NCBI GenBank assembly: GCA_947457525.1
Contig: CANGXE010000056.1
Coordinates: 1 to 7,997, forward strand
Source: Bacteroidota bacterium
GTDB taxonomy: Bacteria > Bacteroidota > Bacteroidia > Chitinophagales > LD1
Direction: 5' to 3'
DNA length: 7,997 bases
Below are positions 1-6,093 of the stretch, piece by piece. A program made the position numbers and the translations under genes. Under the pieces are notes generated by a model. That model did no database searches. It had not been told where the DNA came from and worked only from the letters and a program-made list of their open reading frames with translations. Position 1 is the stretch's first letter. The number at the start of each line of letters is the position of its first letter.

Positions 1-22
1 CAATTTCAGCGAATTTTCGCAA

Positions 23-42
23 CAAATATACAATATAGTTAA
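23..42 (-). promoter_or_regulatory. Leftward promoter candidate for a gene beyond the left edge
   Basis: Read on the minus strand, complement 30..23 is TATATTTG, an exact match to the Bacteroidota -7 consensus TAnnTTTG. A TTAACT element lies at complement 42..37, six bases upstream. No clear TTG -33 element is present; TTC at complement 50..48, 17 bases upstream of the box, is the nearest. No ATG occurs between the box and base 1, so the gene it would serve starts outside the window. The assignment rests on motif match only. Confidence 0.4.
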
Positions 43-48
43 CGATTG

Positions 49-58
49 AACCTAGGTT
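49..58. repeat. 10-bp perfect palindrome AACCTAGGTT
   Basis: AACCTAGGTT is its own reverse complement. It is nested between TTAAC at 39-43 and GTTAA at 56-60, which form a wider inverted pair. The dyad lies just upstream of the leftward -7 box at complement 30..23, so it could be an operator. It could also be chance in AT-rich intergenic DNA. It lacks the stem and T-tract of an intrinsic terminator for the exporter gene that ends at 104. Confidence 0.3.
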
Positions 59-103
59 AAATTGTTAGTAAACTGTTAAAAATTAAAAAGGATTAGCAGC
101 TGT

Positions 104-1927
104 TTAAAATGCCTGTAAATCGACAAGGCGTTTGTAGATCCCCGATTTGGCCAAAAGGCCGATGTGGTTGCCACGCTCACGGATAAGTCCGTCTTGCATC
201 ACGATGATTTCATCGGCATATTGAATAGTCGACAAACGATGCGCAATCACAATAGTGGTGCGGCCTTTCATCAACTTGGTGAGCGCATCTTGCACCAATT
301 TTTCAGAACCTGAATCGAGTGAAGAGGTGGCTTCATCTAAAATCAAAATTGGAGGATTTTTGAGGACAGCACGTGCAATTGTAATTCGTTGACGTTCCCC
401 TCCGCTGAGTTGCCCGCCTCGGTCGCCAATGTTGGTGTCGTAGCCATTCGCTAGTTTACTGATAAAATCATGAGCGTTAGCTATTTTAGCCGCTTCAATG
501 ACTTGTTCGCGGGTCACGTTTTCTTGCCCAAAAGCAATGTTATTGAACACCGTTTCGTTAAACAAAATAGACTCTTGCGACACCATGCCAAACAATCCTC
601 GCAAATCTTGCAAAGCATAGTTTTTGACATTCACCCCATCAATCAAAATCTCACCATCGGTGACATCATAAAACCTCGGCAACAAATCAACAATAGTTGT
701 TTTGCCGGCACCACTTTGCCCTACCAAGGCAATCATTTTACCTTTGGCAATGTTTAAGTTAATGTCTTTGAGAATTTGTTTGTCATCATAATTGTTATAG
801 GTAAACGACACATTTCTATACTCAATGGATTCCTTGAAATTGGTAATAGCCACAGGACTTTTCGCTTCCTCAATTTTTACATCAGCATCCAAAATTTCAA
901 AAATCCGATTGGCGGACGCTAAGCCTTTTCGAATGTTATAAAATGCCGAAGAAAAACTTTTAGCCGGCTGAATAAGCTGAGCAAACAAAACCATAAAGCC
1001 AATAAATGTTTCGGCTTCGAGGCCTTTGTTATCTAACACCAAAGTGCCGCCATAATACAACACGATACATACCACACACATCGCCAAAAACTCGGTGAGC
1101 GGAGAAGAAAGCTCTCTGCGCGAGTGCATGCGTGCGCTCACTTCGTAAAGCGTGTAATTGATTTTTTTGAACTGCGTTAAAATGAATTTCTGCGCATTGA
1201 AGGCATGAATAATGCGCAAGCCACTCAAGGTTTCATCCGCCATCGAAATCAAATGGCCGGTTATATTCTGTGCATCTGTAGATTGTTTTTTCAAACTTTT
1301 ACCCACGCGCCCAATGATTAAACCCGTCACTAAAAGCATTACAAAAACAAAGGCAGTCAACTGAGGGCTAATAAGCAACAAAGCAAAAAGATAAATGAAA
1401 ATATTCAGTGGCTCGCGAACTGTCACTTCAATAAAACTAATAATACTGTTTTCTACTTCTTTCACATCATCCGTAAGTCGAGCAATAATGTCGCCTTTAC
1501 GCTCTTTAGAGTAGAAAGACAGAGGAAGCGATACAATTTTTTGGTAAATGTCGTTCCGAATATCACGTACAGAGCCACTGCGGATAGGCGACAGAAAATA
1601 GACCGCCAAAAAGCGAAACAAATTTTTGAGAAAAAACAAAACAGCCACTACCAAACAGAACTTTATCAAAGCACTGACTTGGTCGGTTTTGTTGATTTCG
1701 AGGCTAAGTAAATATTTCAGGTATTCTAATACGTAAGAGGCCGAATAGGCAAAAGTCGGGCGCTCCATCACCATTGGCACTTTCTTGAAAAGCAACTGCA
1801 AAAAAGGCACAATCATCACGACCGAAAACAGAGAAAAAACTACCGTGAGTAGATTAAATAACACATTCAAAAGCGCATACGAAGTGTATTTGCGGATATA
1901 ACTCAGAATGCGAAAAAGATTTTTCAT
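104..1927 (-). CDS. MsbA-like ABC exporter, fused transmembrane and ATPase domains
   Basis: This is a half-transporter of about 607 residues, expected to work as an inner-membrane homodimer that flips a lipid or other hydrophobic substrate using ATP. The N-terminal membrane domain has hydrophobic segments near residues 17-47, 87-112, 175-207, 280-297 and 307-322, numbered from the ATG at 1927. The ATPase domain is complete. It has Walker A GQSGAGKT at 403-410, Q-loop Q451, signature LSGGERQ at 507-513, Walker B LILDE ending D531-E532, D-loop SSLD, and switch H563. The frame stays open three codons upstream to a TTG at 1936..1934, but that TTG overlaps the consensus -7 box at 1941..1934. The ATG at 1927..1925 is therefore the better start. 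The gene is divergent from rbfA and ends at TAA 106..104. The best-known relative is MsbA, which flips lipid A core. The substrate cannot be read from sequence, and a multidrug or other lipid exporter remains possible. Confidence 0.93.
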   Translation of the reverse strand: MKNLFRILSYIRKYTSYALLNVLFNLLTVVFSLFSVVMIVPFLQLLFKKVPMVMERPTFAYSASYVLEYLKYLLSLEINKTDQVSALIKFCLVVAVLFFLKNLFRFLAVYFLSPIRSGSVRDIRNDIYQKIVSLPLSFYSKERKGDIIARLTDDVKEVENSIISFIEVTVREPLNIFIYLFALLLISPQLTAFVFVMLLVTGLIIGRVGKSLKKQSTDAQNITGHLISMADETLSGLRIIHAFNAQKFILTQFKKINYTLYEVSARMHSRRELSSPLTEFLAMCVVCIVLYYGGTLVLDNKGLEAETFIGFMVLFAQLIQPAKSFSSAFYNIRKGLASANRIFEILDADVKIEEAKSPVAITNFKESIEYRNVSFTYNNYDDKQILKDINLNIAKGKMIALVGQSGAGKTTIVDLLPRFYDVTDGEILIDGVNVKNYALQDLRGLFGMVSQESILFNETVFNNIAFGQENVTREQVIEAAKIANAHDFISKLANGYDTNIGDRGGQLSGGERQRITIARAVLKNPPILILDEATSSLDSGSEKLVQDALTKLMKGRTTIVIAHRLSTIQYADEIIVMQDGLIRERGNHIGLLAKSGIYKRLVDLQAF

Positions 1928-1933
1928 CGGGTG

Positions 1934-1941
1934 CAAATATA
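1934..1941 (-). promoter_or_regulatory. Consensus -7 box for the ABC exporter
   Basis: Complement 1941..1934 reads TATATTTG, an exact TAnnTTTG match. Only six bases (CACCCG) separate it from the ATG at 1927..1925. Transcription in Bacteroidota starts a few bases after this box, so the transcript would begin at or within a few bases of the start codon, giving a leaderless or nearly leaderless mRNA. A clear TTG at -33 is not seen; TAG at complement 1963..1961 is the nearest triplet at the right distance. Confidence 0.55.
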
Positions 1942-1959
1942 GATTTTGTTGGCTATGCC

Positions 1960-1979
1960 GCTACGCTCTGTTTCGTAGC
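1960..1979. repeat. Inverted repeat GCTACG-N8-CGTAGC between divergent genes
   Basis: A perfect 6-bp inverted repeat with an 8-base spacer lies at 1960-1965 and 1974-1979. It sits between the exporter's -7 box (1941..1934) and the candidate rbfA promoter (2008-2015). Its position upstream of both genes suits an operator, and it is GC-richer than its surroundings. No run of T follows it, so it does not look like a terminator. No regulator can be named. Confidence 0.3.
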
Positions 1980-2007
1980 TTAAACGCCAACTCCTTCATA
2001 TAATTTT

Positions 2008-2015
2008 TACTTTAG
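2008..2015 (+). promoter_or_regulatory. Candidate -7 box for rbfA
   Basis: TACTTTAG matches TAnnTTTG at five of the six defined positions and lies 17 bases before the rbfA ATG at 2033. It would leave a 5' leader of roughly a dozen bases. No TTG is found at the expected -33 distance. The bases just before the ATG are A/T only, with no Shine-Dalgarno. Confidence 0.35.
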
Positions 2016-2032
2016 CCGAAATTTTTAAATTT

Positions 2033-2470
2033 ATGGATACGCGCAGACAGCTACGCATCGCTTCGGTAATCAAAGATGCTTTTTCTGAAATATTGGTGAG
2101 AGATGGCAAAAACATATACGGCACCGCTTTTGTGACCGTGACAAACGTTAAAGTGACTTCTGACTTGACGCTAGTTAGGTTTTATTTGAGCATATATAAT
2201 GCAACCGACAAAGAGGAAGTTATTGGTAAGTTTAATTTCAAGAAGTTTGATATAAAAAAACTTTTGGCCGAAAAACTTCGCCACCAGTTACGCAGAATAC
2301 CGGAGTTAGAGTTTTTTGTGGACGATACACAAGATTACGTAACTCGCATCAATGAAGTGTTCAACAAAATAAAAGAAGAAGACGAAAACCTTAAGGCCGA
2401 GCTAGAGAAACCGGCTCCAAAAAAAACAGCGGTAAAACGCAAAGCTCCTGCTAAAAAGAAGGCTTCCTAA
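2033..2470 (+). CDS. rbfA: Ribosome-binding factor A with basic C-terminal tail
   Basis: RbfA is a small cytoplasmic KH-fold protein that binds the 30S subunit late in assembly and helps mature the 5' end of 16S rRNA. The family core covers about residues 3-115. It opens with the RRQLRIASVIK helix, followed by the TAFVTVTNVKVTSDLTL strands and the LRRIPELEFFVDDT segment (residues 86-99), which matches the conserved RxxPELxFxxDxS region. Residues 119-145 form a tail with nine lysines and one arginine, rich in Ala and Pro (APKKTAVKRKAPAKKKAS), which is not part of the usual compact protein. It is probably disordered and may bind rRNA. The permease gene follows 21 bases downstream, suggesting one transcript. 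This pairing is, to my knowledge, common in Bacteroidota. The start is the first ATG, and the next conserved residues follow at once. Confidence 0.93.
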   Translation: MDTRRQLRIASVIKDAFSEILVRDGKNIYGTAFVTVTNVKVTSDLTLVRFYLSIYNATDKEEVIGKFNFKKFDIKKLLAEKLRHQLRRIPELEFFVDDTQDYVTRINEVFNKIKEEDENLKAELEKPAPKKTAVKRKAPAKKKAS

Positions 2471-2491
2471 TGCTAAATTTTACGAAATAAC

Positions 2492-3718
2492 ATGTTGGCT
2501 TTTCGCATTGCCTTTCGGTATATATTCTCTAAAAAATCAACGAATGCAATCAACATCATTGCACGGGTAAGCATGTTAGGCATGGGCGTAGGTGCATTTG
2601 CACTCATAGTCGTTTTGTCGGTATTTAATGGATTTGAAGGATTAGTACTTTCACTCTACAATTCTTTTTATCCCGATTTAGAAATCAGAGCCGCAGCCGG
2701 AAAAACCTTTATAGAAGACCCAAAAATTACCCAACAAATTATGTCTGCCGAGGAAGTGTTGGCCGTTGCTCGCTCGCTCGAAGAGAACGCCTACTTTCAA
2801 TATGACGAGCAAACGCAACTAGGCACCATCAAGGGCGTGGATGAAGCCTACCAGCAAGTCACTTCAGTGAAAGATTTTGTGCGGATGGGCACTTTTTCAA
2901 TTTACGACAGTCCGCATAATCATGCTGTAGTTGGTGCAAATATTGGCTTCTCGATGAACATAGATGTGGAGCGAAGCACAGAACCTTTGCAAATCACTGT
3001 GCCGCGCAAAGGGGTGAAGAACGCCATGCGCCCAGAAGATGTGTTTACAACGAGAATGGCCATTCCCGATGGTTTATTTTCCATTCAACAAGAATTTGAT
3101 TCGAAATATGTTTTTGTCAATTTGAAATTTGCGCAAGAGTTGTTAGGCGATGAACAAAGTATTTCATCCTATGAGCTAAAACTAAAGCCGGGGGCAAACA
3201 TTGATAGAGCAAAAAAACAATTGCAAGAACAACTAGGCGCAGGTTACAAAGTGCTGACGCGCTACGAACAAAAAGCAGAAATGTATCAGGTTATTTTAAT
3301 TGAGCGCTGGGTAACCACGGCCATCTTGGCATTCATCATTTTGATTATCGCATTCAATATCATCGGATCACTTTCTATGTTAGTGATTGAAAAAAAGCGC
3401 GACATCTCTATTTTGAAAGCTATGGGTGGAAGCGAAAAATTGGTGCAACGAGTTTATTTACTCAACGGCTTGATGGCTTCTTTTATTGGCGCGGCCGTAG
3501 GCATGGCGCTTGGTTATGCAATATGTTTACTTCAAATTAAATTTCATTTTCTGCTGCTCAACTCGGGTGGAGGCGGTAGTTTTGTCATCAATCATTATCC
3601 GGTAGAGTTGCGTCCGATGGATGCGGTGATCACCATCCTCATTATTGGAATGATCAGTTTGATAGCCGCTTATTTTCCGGCCAAAAAAGCGGGTGAAAGT
3701 TTAATGGAATTTAAGTAG
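2492..3718 (+). CDS. FtsX-like ABC permease of the LolC/LolE family
   Basis: This is a 408-residue inner-membrane permease. By family it would pair with a LolD-type ATPase to release lipoproteins from the inner membrane for transfer to the outer membrane. The architecture is typical of LolC/E. A cytoplasmic N-terminus (FRIAFRYIFSKKSTNAINII) is followed by a membrane segment at 21-46, a periplasmic MacB-like domain at about 47-270, and membrane segments near 273-297, 321-348 and 376-396. The motif EKKRDISILKAMG (300-312) is the conserved cytoplasmic coupling region. The loop between the last two segments contains a run of four glycines (358-362 region) before FVINHYPVEL. No LolD ATPase gene is present here, so it must be encoded elsewhere. 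Bacteroidota often have one such subunit where Enterobacteria have LolC plus LolE, so I give no gene symbol. The gene lies 21 bases after rbfA, lacks a Shine-Dalgarno, and ends at TAG 3716-3718, directly against the stop of the convergent gene. Confidence 0.88.
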   Translation: MLAFRIAFRYIFSKKSTNAINIIARVSMLGMGVGAFALIVVLSVFNGFEGLVLSLYNSFYPDLEIRAAAGKTFIEDPKITQQIMSAEEVLAVARSLEENAYFQYDEQTQLGTIKGVDEAYQQVTSVKDFVRMGTFSIYDSPHNHAVVGANIGFSMNIDVERSTEPLQITVPRKGVKNAMRPEDVFTTRMAIPDGLFSIQQEFDSKYVFVNLKFAQELLGDEQSISSYELKLKPGANIDRAKKQLQEQLGAGYKVLTRYEQKAEMYQVILIERWVTTAILAFIILIIAFNIIGSLSMLVIEKKRDISILKAMGGSEKLVQRVYLLNGLMASFIGAAVGMALGYAICLLQIKFHFLLLNSGGGGSFVINHYPVELRPMDAVITILIIGMISLIAAYFPAKKAGESLMEFK

Positions 3719-4717
3719 CTAGAAAGAACCGAAATTCTTTTGTTCTGCTTTGCTATCTAGGTAAGCTTTTGTAGTGTCTGAAATAGTAGTTCGGATAGGT
3801 CTGAACGAAAAACCAAGTTGCTTTATTTTTTCATTGCTATACGTAAAACTTACGCCCGCAATGGCTGCACTTTCGCGAGTGACTAAAGGTTCTTTTTTAG
3901 TAAAAATAGTCTTCACACTTTCACTTATCCATGCCAAAGTTAGGAGCCATTTTTTTGCAGCAATACTAGGACGGCTCACCTTCATTTCGTCTGCTACTTG
4001 CCACATCAACTCTTCGTAAGATAAATTTTCGCCTACAAGAATATATTTTTCTCCATTTGCTCCTTTCTCCATTAATAAAATCAAGGCTTCAGCCACATCG
4101 CGCACATCCACAAAACCATTAGTGGCAGTAGTGTAAAAACTAAGCCCATTAGCGACTGCACGAAAGATAGAATTGGGTTCAGCGTCCCACCAACCTGCTC
4201 CTAAAATAGTACCTGGACAAGCCACTACTACACTTAATCCTTCCTCCGCTGCGCGCCACGCTTCACGTTCGCCATATTGCTTACTTCTAAAATACCAAAA
4301 TGCTTTATTGATATTTGGGTCGGAATATTTTTCATCTATGATTTTGCCTTGAACAGGCAAACCAAATGCTGCGACAGAACTTACGTGCACCACTTTTTCA
4401 ACACCAGCATATATTGCCGCGTTCATCACGTTGGCTGTCCCTTCAATGTTTACTTTCATCAAAGCTTCAGTATCTTTGGCAGCAAATGAAATCATAGCAG
4501 CACAATGATAGACCCGTGAAACGCCTTTCATGGCTTCTTCCAGCGAAACAACATCTAAAATATCTCCTTCTACCCAATCAATTTTTTCAGCATAATTTCC
4601 CAATAAATTAAGTAAGGAACTTGCTCGCTTGATGGCACGAATTTTCTCTCCCCTTTCGAGCAATAATTTGGCTAAGTAAGACCCCACAAAACCTGTGGCT
4701 CCGGTGATTAAAATCAT
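3719..4717 (-). CDS. Extended SDR / NAD-dependent epimerase-dehydratase family protein
   Basis: This soluble Rossmann-fold oxidoreductase, about 332 residues, resembles the dihydroflavonol-reductase and 3-beta-HSD side of the extended SDR superfamily. Numbered from the ATG at 4717, the NAD(P) glycine motif is GATGFVG at 6-12. GD at 51-52 follows the second strand, HVSSVAAFG holds catalytic Ser 113-114, and YFRSK gives Tyr142 and Lys146. PGTILGAG (167-174) and GFVDVRDVA (201-209) are the usual downstream landmarks. All catalytic residues are present, but the substrate cannot be deduced. Three in-frame starts exist: TTG 4756, ATG 4744 and ATG 4717. I chose 4717 because the Rossmann strand starts there as in relatives, and because TTG-N18-CATCTTTG lies 5 bases upstream (complement 4751..4723). 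ATG 4744 would add nine residues. The gene is divergent from the classical SDR gene at 4832 and convergent with the permease, with no base between the two stop codons. Confidence 0.87.
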   Translation of the reverse strand: MILITGATGFVGSYLAKLLLERGEKIRAIKRASSLLNLLGNYAEKIDWVEGDILDVVSLEEAMKGVSRVYHCAAMISFAAKDTEALMKVNIEGTANVMNAAIYAGVEKVVHVSSVAAFGLPVQGKIIDEKYSDPNINKAFWYFRSKQYGEREAWRAAEEGLSVVVACPGTILGAGWWDAEPNSIFRAVANGLSFYTTATNGFVDVRDVAEALILLMEKGANGEKYILVGENLSYEELMWQVADEMKVSRPSIAAKKWLLTLAWISESVKTIFTKKEPLVTRESAAIAGVSFTYSNEKIKQLGFSFRPIRTTISDTTKAYLDSKAEQKNFGSF

Positions 4718-4722
4718 TCGGT

Positions 4723-4751
4723 CAAAGATGTTATCTTTTGGCATAGAACAA
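4723..4751 (-). promoter_or_regulatory. Promoter candidate inside the extended SDR start region
   Basis: On the minus strand, TTG at 4751..4749, an 18-base spacer, CATCTTTG at 4730..4723 and five bases lead to ATG 4717. A competing set lies farther upstream: TTG at 4785..4783, a 21-base spacer, and GCAATTTG at 4761..4754, nine bases before ATG 4744. Each -7 box departs from TAnnTTTG at the 5' end only. The sequence alone cannot choose between them, and the choice decides the protein's start. Confidence 0.3.
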
Positions 4752-4831
4752 GTCAAATTGCAGTAAAAACTTTTGATTTATACAAAACCTTTGAGTCAGG
4801 CTATTGTTTTTAAGGCACAAGAAGAAAGAAA

Positions 4832-5548
4832 ATGGAAAAATTAAAAGGTAAAAAGATTGTAATTGCTGGAGCAACGGGAAGCATAGGCGAGCAAACCACA
4901 AAACAATTGTTAGCCAGCGGAGCTGATGTGTTTTTATTAGCCAAAGACGCTAACCGTCTAGGAGAACTAGTGGCAGAGTTGCAATTACCAAGCAATAGAG
5001 CATTTCAAGTAGACATCACCAATGGAGAGCATTTGCAAGAAGTGGCTAAAGTAATCAATGAAGAAATCATCGCTCCAGATGTATTAATCAATGCTGTGGG
5101 CATTGGTATCATCAAACCTTTTGAGCAGTTAAGTTTCGAAGAGTTTGATAAAAGTATTTCCGTCAATCTCTATGGTGCTTTTCACTTATTGAAATCTTTT
5201 TTGCCAGCCATGAAAGAACAAAAGAAAGGCTTAATCATCAACATTCCGGGGGTGCTGGGCAAAACGCCAATGGCCGGGGCTACGGCCTACAGTGCTTCTA
5301 AATACGGGCTCAACGGCATGATGAAAAGCCTGCGTGAAGAACTAAAACGAACGGATATTCGGATTACGCAATTGTTTTTGGGCGGAGTAGATTCGCGCTT
5401 CTGGGATACAATTGACCTGCGCGTGCAGCGCGACAAAATGATAATGGCTGAAGAAGCCGCCAAAGCAATTTGGTTTTTGTGTCAGCAACCAAGCTCGGGC
5501 GTTGTGAGCGAAATGGTCATTCAACCTTTTAATCATCAAGTTATTTAA
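4832..5548 (+). CDS. Classical short-chain dehydrogenase (SDR) lacking the catalytic serine
   Basis: This 238-residue Rossmann-fold protein has the size of classical SDRs (about 250). Cofactor-site features are present: GATGSIG at 13-19, Asp61 in VDIT, NAVG at 87-90 (the usual NNAG position), and Asn112 in VNLYG. The YxxxK pair is intact as Tyr153 and Lys157 in YSASK. The residue thirteen before the Tyr, normally the catalytic Ser of an INISS-type strand, is Gly140, preceded by Pro139 (INIPGVLG). Activity may therefore be altered or lost, or another residue may supply the hydroxyl. The start ATG follows an A/G-rich stretch (AAGAAGAAAGAAA) but no real Shine-Dalgarno. The SRPBCC gene begins 10 bases after the stop, implying co-transcription and perhaps a shared substrate. 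The gene is divergent from the extended SDR at 4717. The substrate is unknown. Confidence 0.9.
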   Translation: MEKLKGKKIVIAGATGSIGEQTTKQLLASGADVFLLAKDANRLGELVAELQLPSNRAFQVDITNGEHLQEVAKVINEEIIAPDVLINAVGIGIIKPFEQLSFEEFDKSISVNLYGAFHLLKSFLPAMKEQKKGLIINIPGVLGKTPMAGATAYSASKYGLNGMMKSLREELKRTDIRITQLFLGGVDSRFWDTIDLRVQRDKMIMAEEAAKAIWFLCQQPSSGVVSEMVIQPFNHQVI

Positions 5549-5558
5549 TAATAAGACA

Positions 5559-6026
5559 ATGGGAAATTATCGCATAAAATCAACTCTTCGACTACCGATT
5601 AGCCTCGATGAGGCATGGACATTTTTCTCTTCGCCAAGAAACCTATCGAAGATAACACCGGCCAAAATGAATTTTCAGATTTTATCTAATTCTGAGAGCG
5701 AAACGATGTATGCCGGTCAAATTATCACCTATAACGTTTCTCCAGTTTTCAATATTCCTTTGTATTGGATGACAGAAATCACTCACGTGCAACACCACGA
5801 ATATTTTATTGATGAACAACGCTTTGGTCCTTATGCGCTCTGGCACCACACGCACAAGTTTAAGGCGATTGACGGAGGAGTAGAGATGACCGATATTGTA
5901 CACTACAAATTGCCATTAGGCATTTTGGGTAATTTCGCTCACTGGCTTTTTGTAGAAAAAGAAGTAGAACAAATTTTTACGCACCGCACTGAAATTCTGA
6001 AAAACCTATTTGGTGAATTGAAGTAG
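5559..6026 (+). CDS. SRPBCC (START/Bet v 1-like) family protein
   Basis: A 155-residue soluble protein with the pattern of the SRPBCC helix-grip fold, whose deep hydrophobic cavity binds lipid-like or polyketide-like ligands. The N-terminal strand and helix IKSTLRLPISLDEAWTFFSS (6-25) and PRNLSKITP (26-34) are typical. Strands follow through MTEITHVQHHEYFIDEQ (71-87) and the WHHTHKF segment (95-101), then MTDIVHYKLPLG (110-121). A long C-terminal helix at about 126-152 closes the cavity. There is no signal peptide. In other bacteria this family is found beside, or fused to, SDR-type proteins; the fusion with TIGR01777 (YfcH-like) epimerases is one example. It lies 10 bases after an SDR gene here, so a joint role is reasonable inference. 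The ligand is unknown. Confidence 0.82.
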   Translation: MGNYRIKSTLRLPISLDEAWTFFSSPRNLSKITPAKMNFQILSNSESETMYAGQIITYNVSPVFNIPLYWMTEITHVQHHEYFIDEQRFGPYALWHHTHKFKAIDGGVEMTDIVHYKLPLGILGNFAHWLFVEKEVEQIFTHRTEILKNLFGELK

Positions 6027-6055
6027 TTGGCTATTCCTTCCCATTTAAAATATTC

Positions 6056-6063
6056 TATTTTTA
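6056..6063 (+). promoter_or_regulatory. Candidate -7 box for the clpP unit
   Basis: TATTTTTA matches TAnnTTTG except for the last base and lies 30 bases before the ATG at 6094. The only TTG nearby is at 6027-6029, 26 bases upstream of the box and farther than usual, so the -33 element is doubtful. The 67-base gap after the SRPBCC stop is long enough for a separate promoter. No Shine-Dalgarno precedes the ATG. Confidence 0.3.
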
Positions 6064-6093
6064 CCCCCGTCCTTTAATACTCAAACCAAACAC

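Noticed and set aside
9..20. GCGAA-TT-TTCGC small inverted repeat at the left edge
   Set aside because: Five pairs with a two-base loop is too short and the sequence context is cut by the window edge; it may be chance.
470..757. 95-codon + strand ORF inside the ABC exporter
   Set aside because: It lies antisense over the ATPase domain, whose Walker and signature motifs are all intact on the minus strand. The antisense protein has no recognisable features.
3707..3740. Bidirectional intrinsic terminator at the convergent junction
   Set aside because: The stems are only six AT-rich pairs, one with a 19-base loop, and there is no GC-rich stem with a T-tract. It is not strong enough to list as a terminator.
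3774..4019. 81-codon + strand ORF inside the extended SDR
   Set aside because: It is antisense to a well-supported Rossmann protein and has no promoter or recognisable domain; its hydrophobic look comes from reversed codons.
4786..4793. AACCTTTG as a -7 box for the SDR/SRPBCC unit
   Set aside because: It has one mismatch to TAnnTTTG, but the nearest TTGs upstream give spacers of 10 or 25 bases, neither acceptable. The unit's promoter is left unassigned.
3719..6026. Extended SDR, classical SDR and SRPBCC genes as one light- or stress-induced cluster like those with photolyase genes
   Set aside because: No photolyase, MerR/LitR-type regulator or other marker gene is present, and the two SDRs are on opposite strands, so the evidence is too thin.
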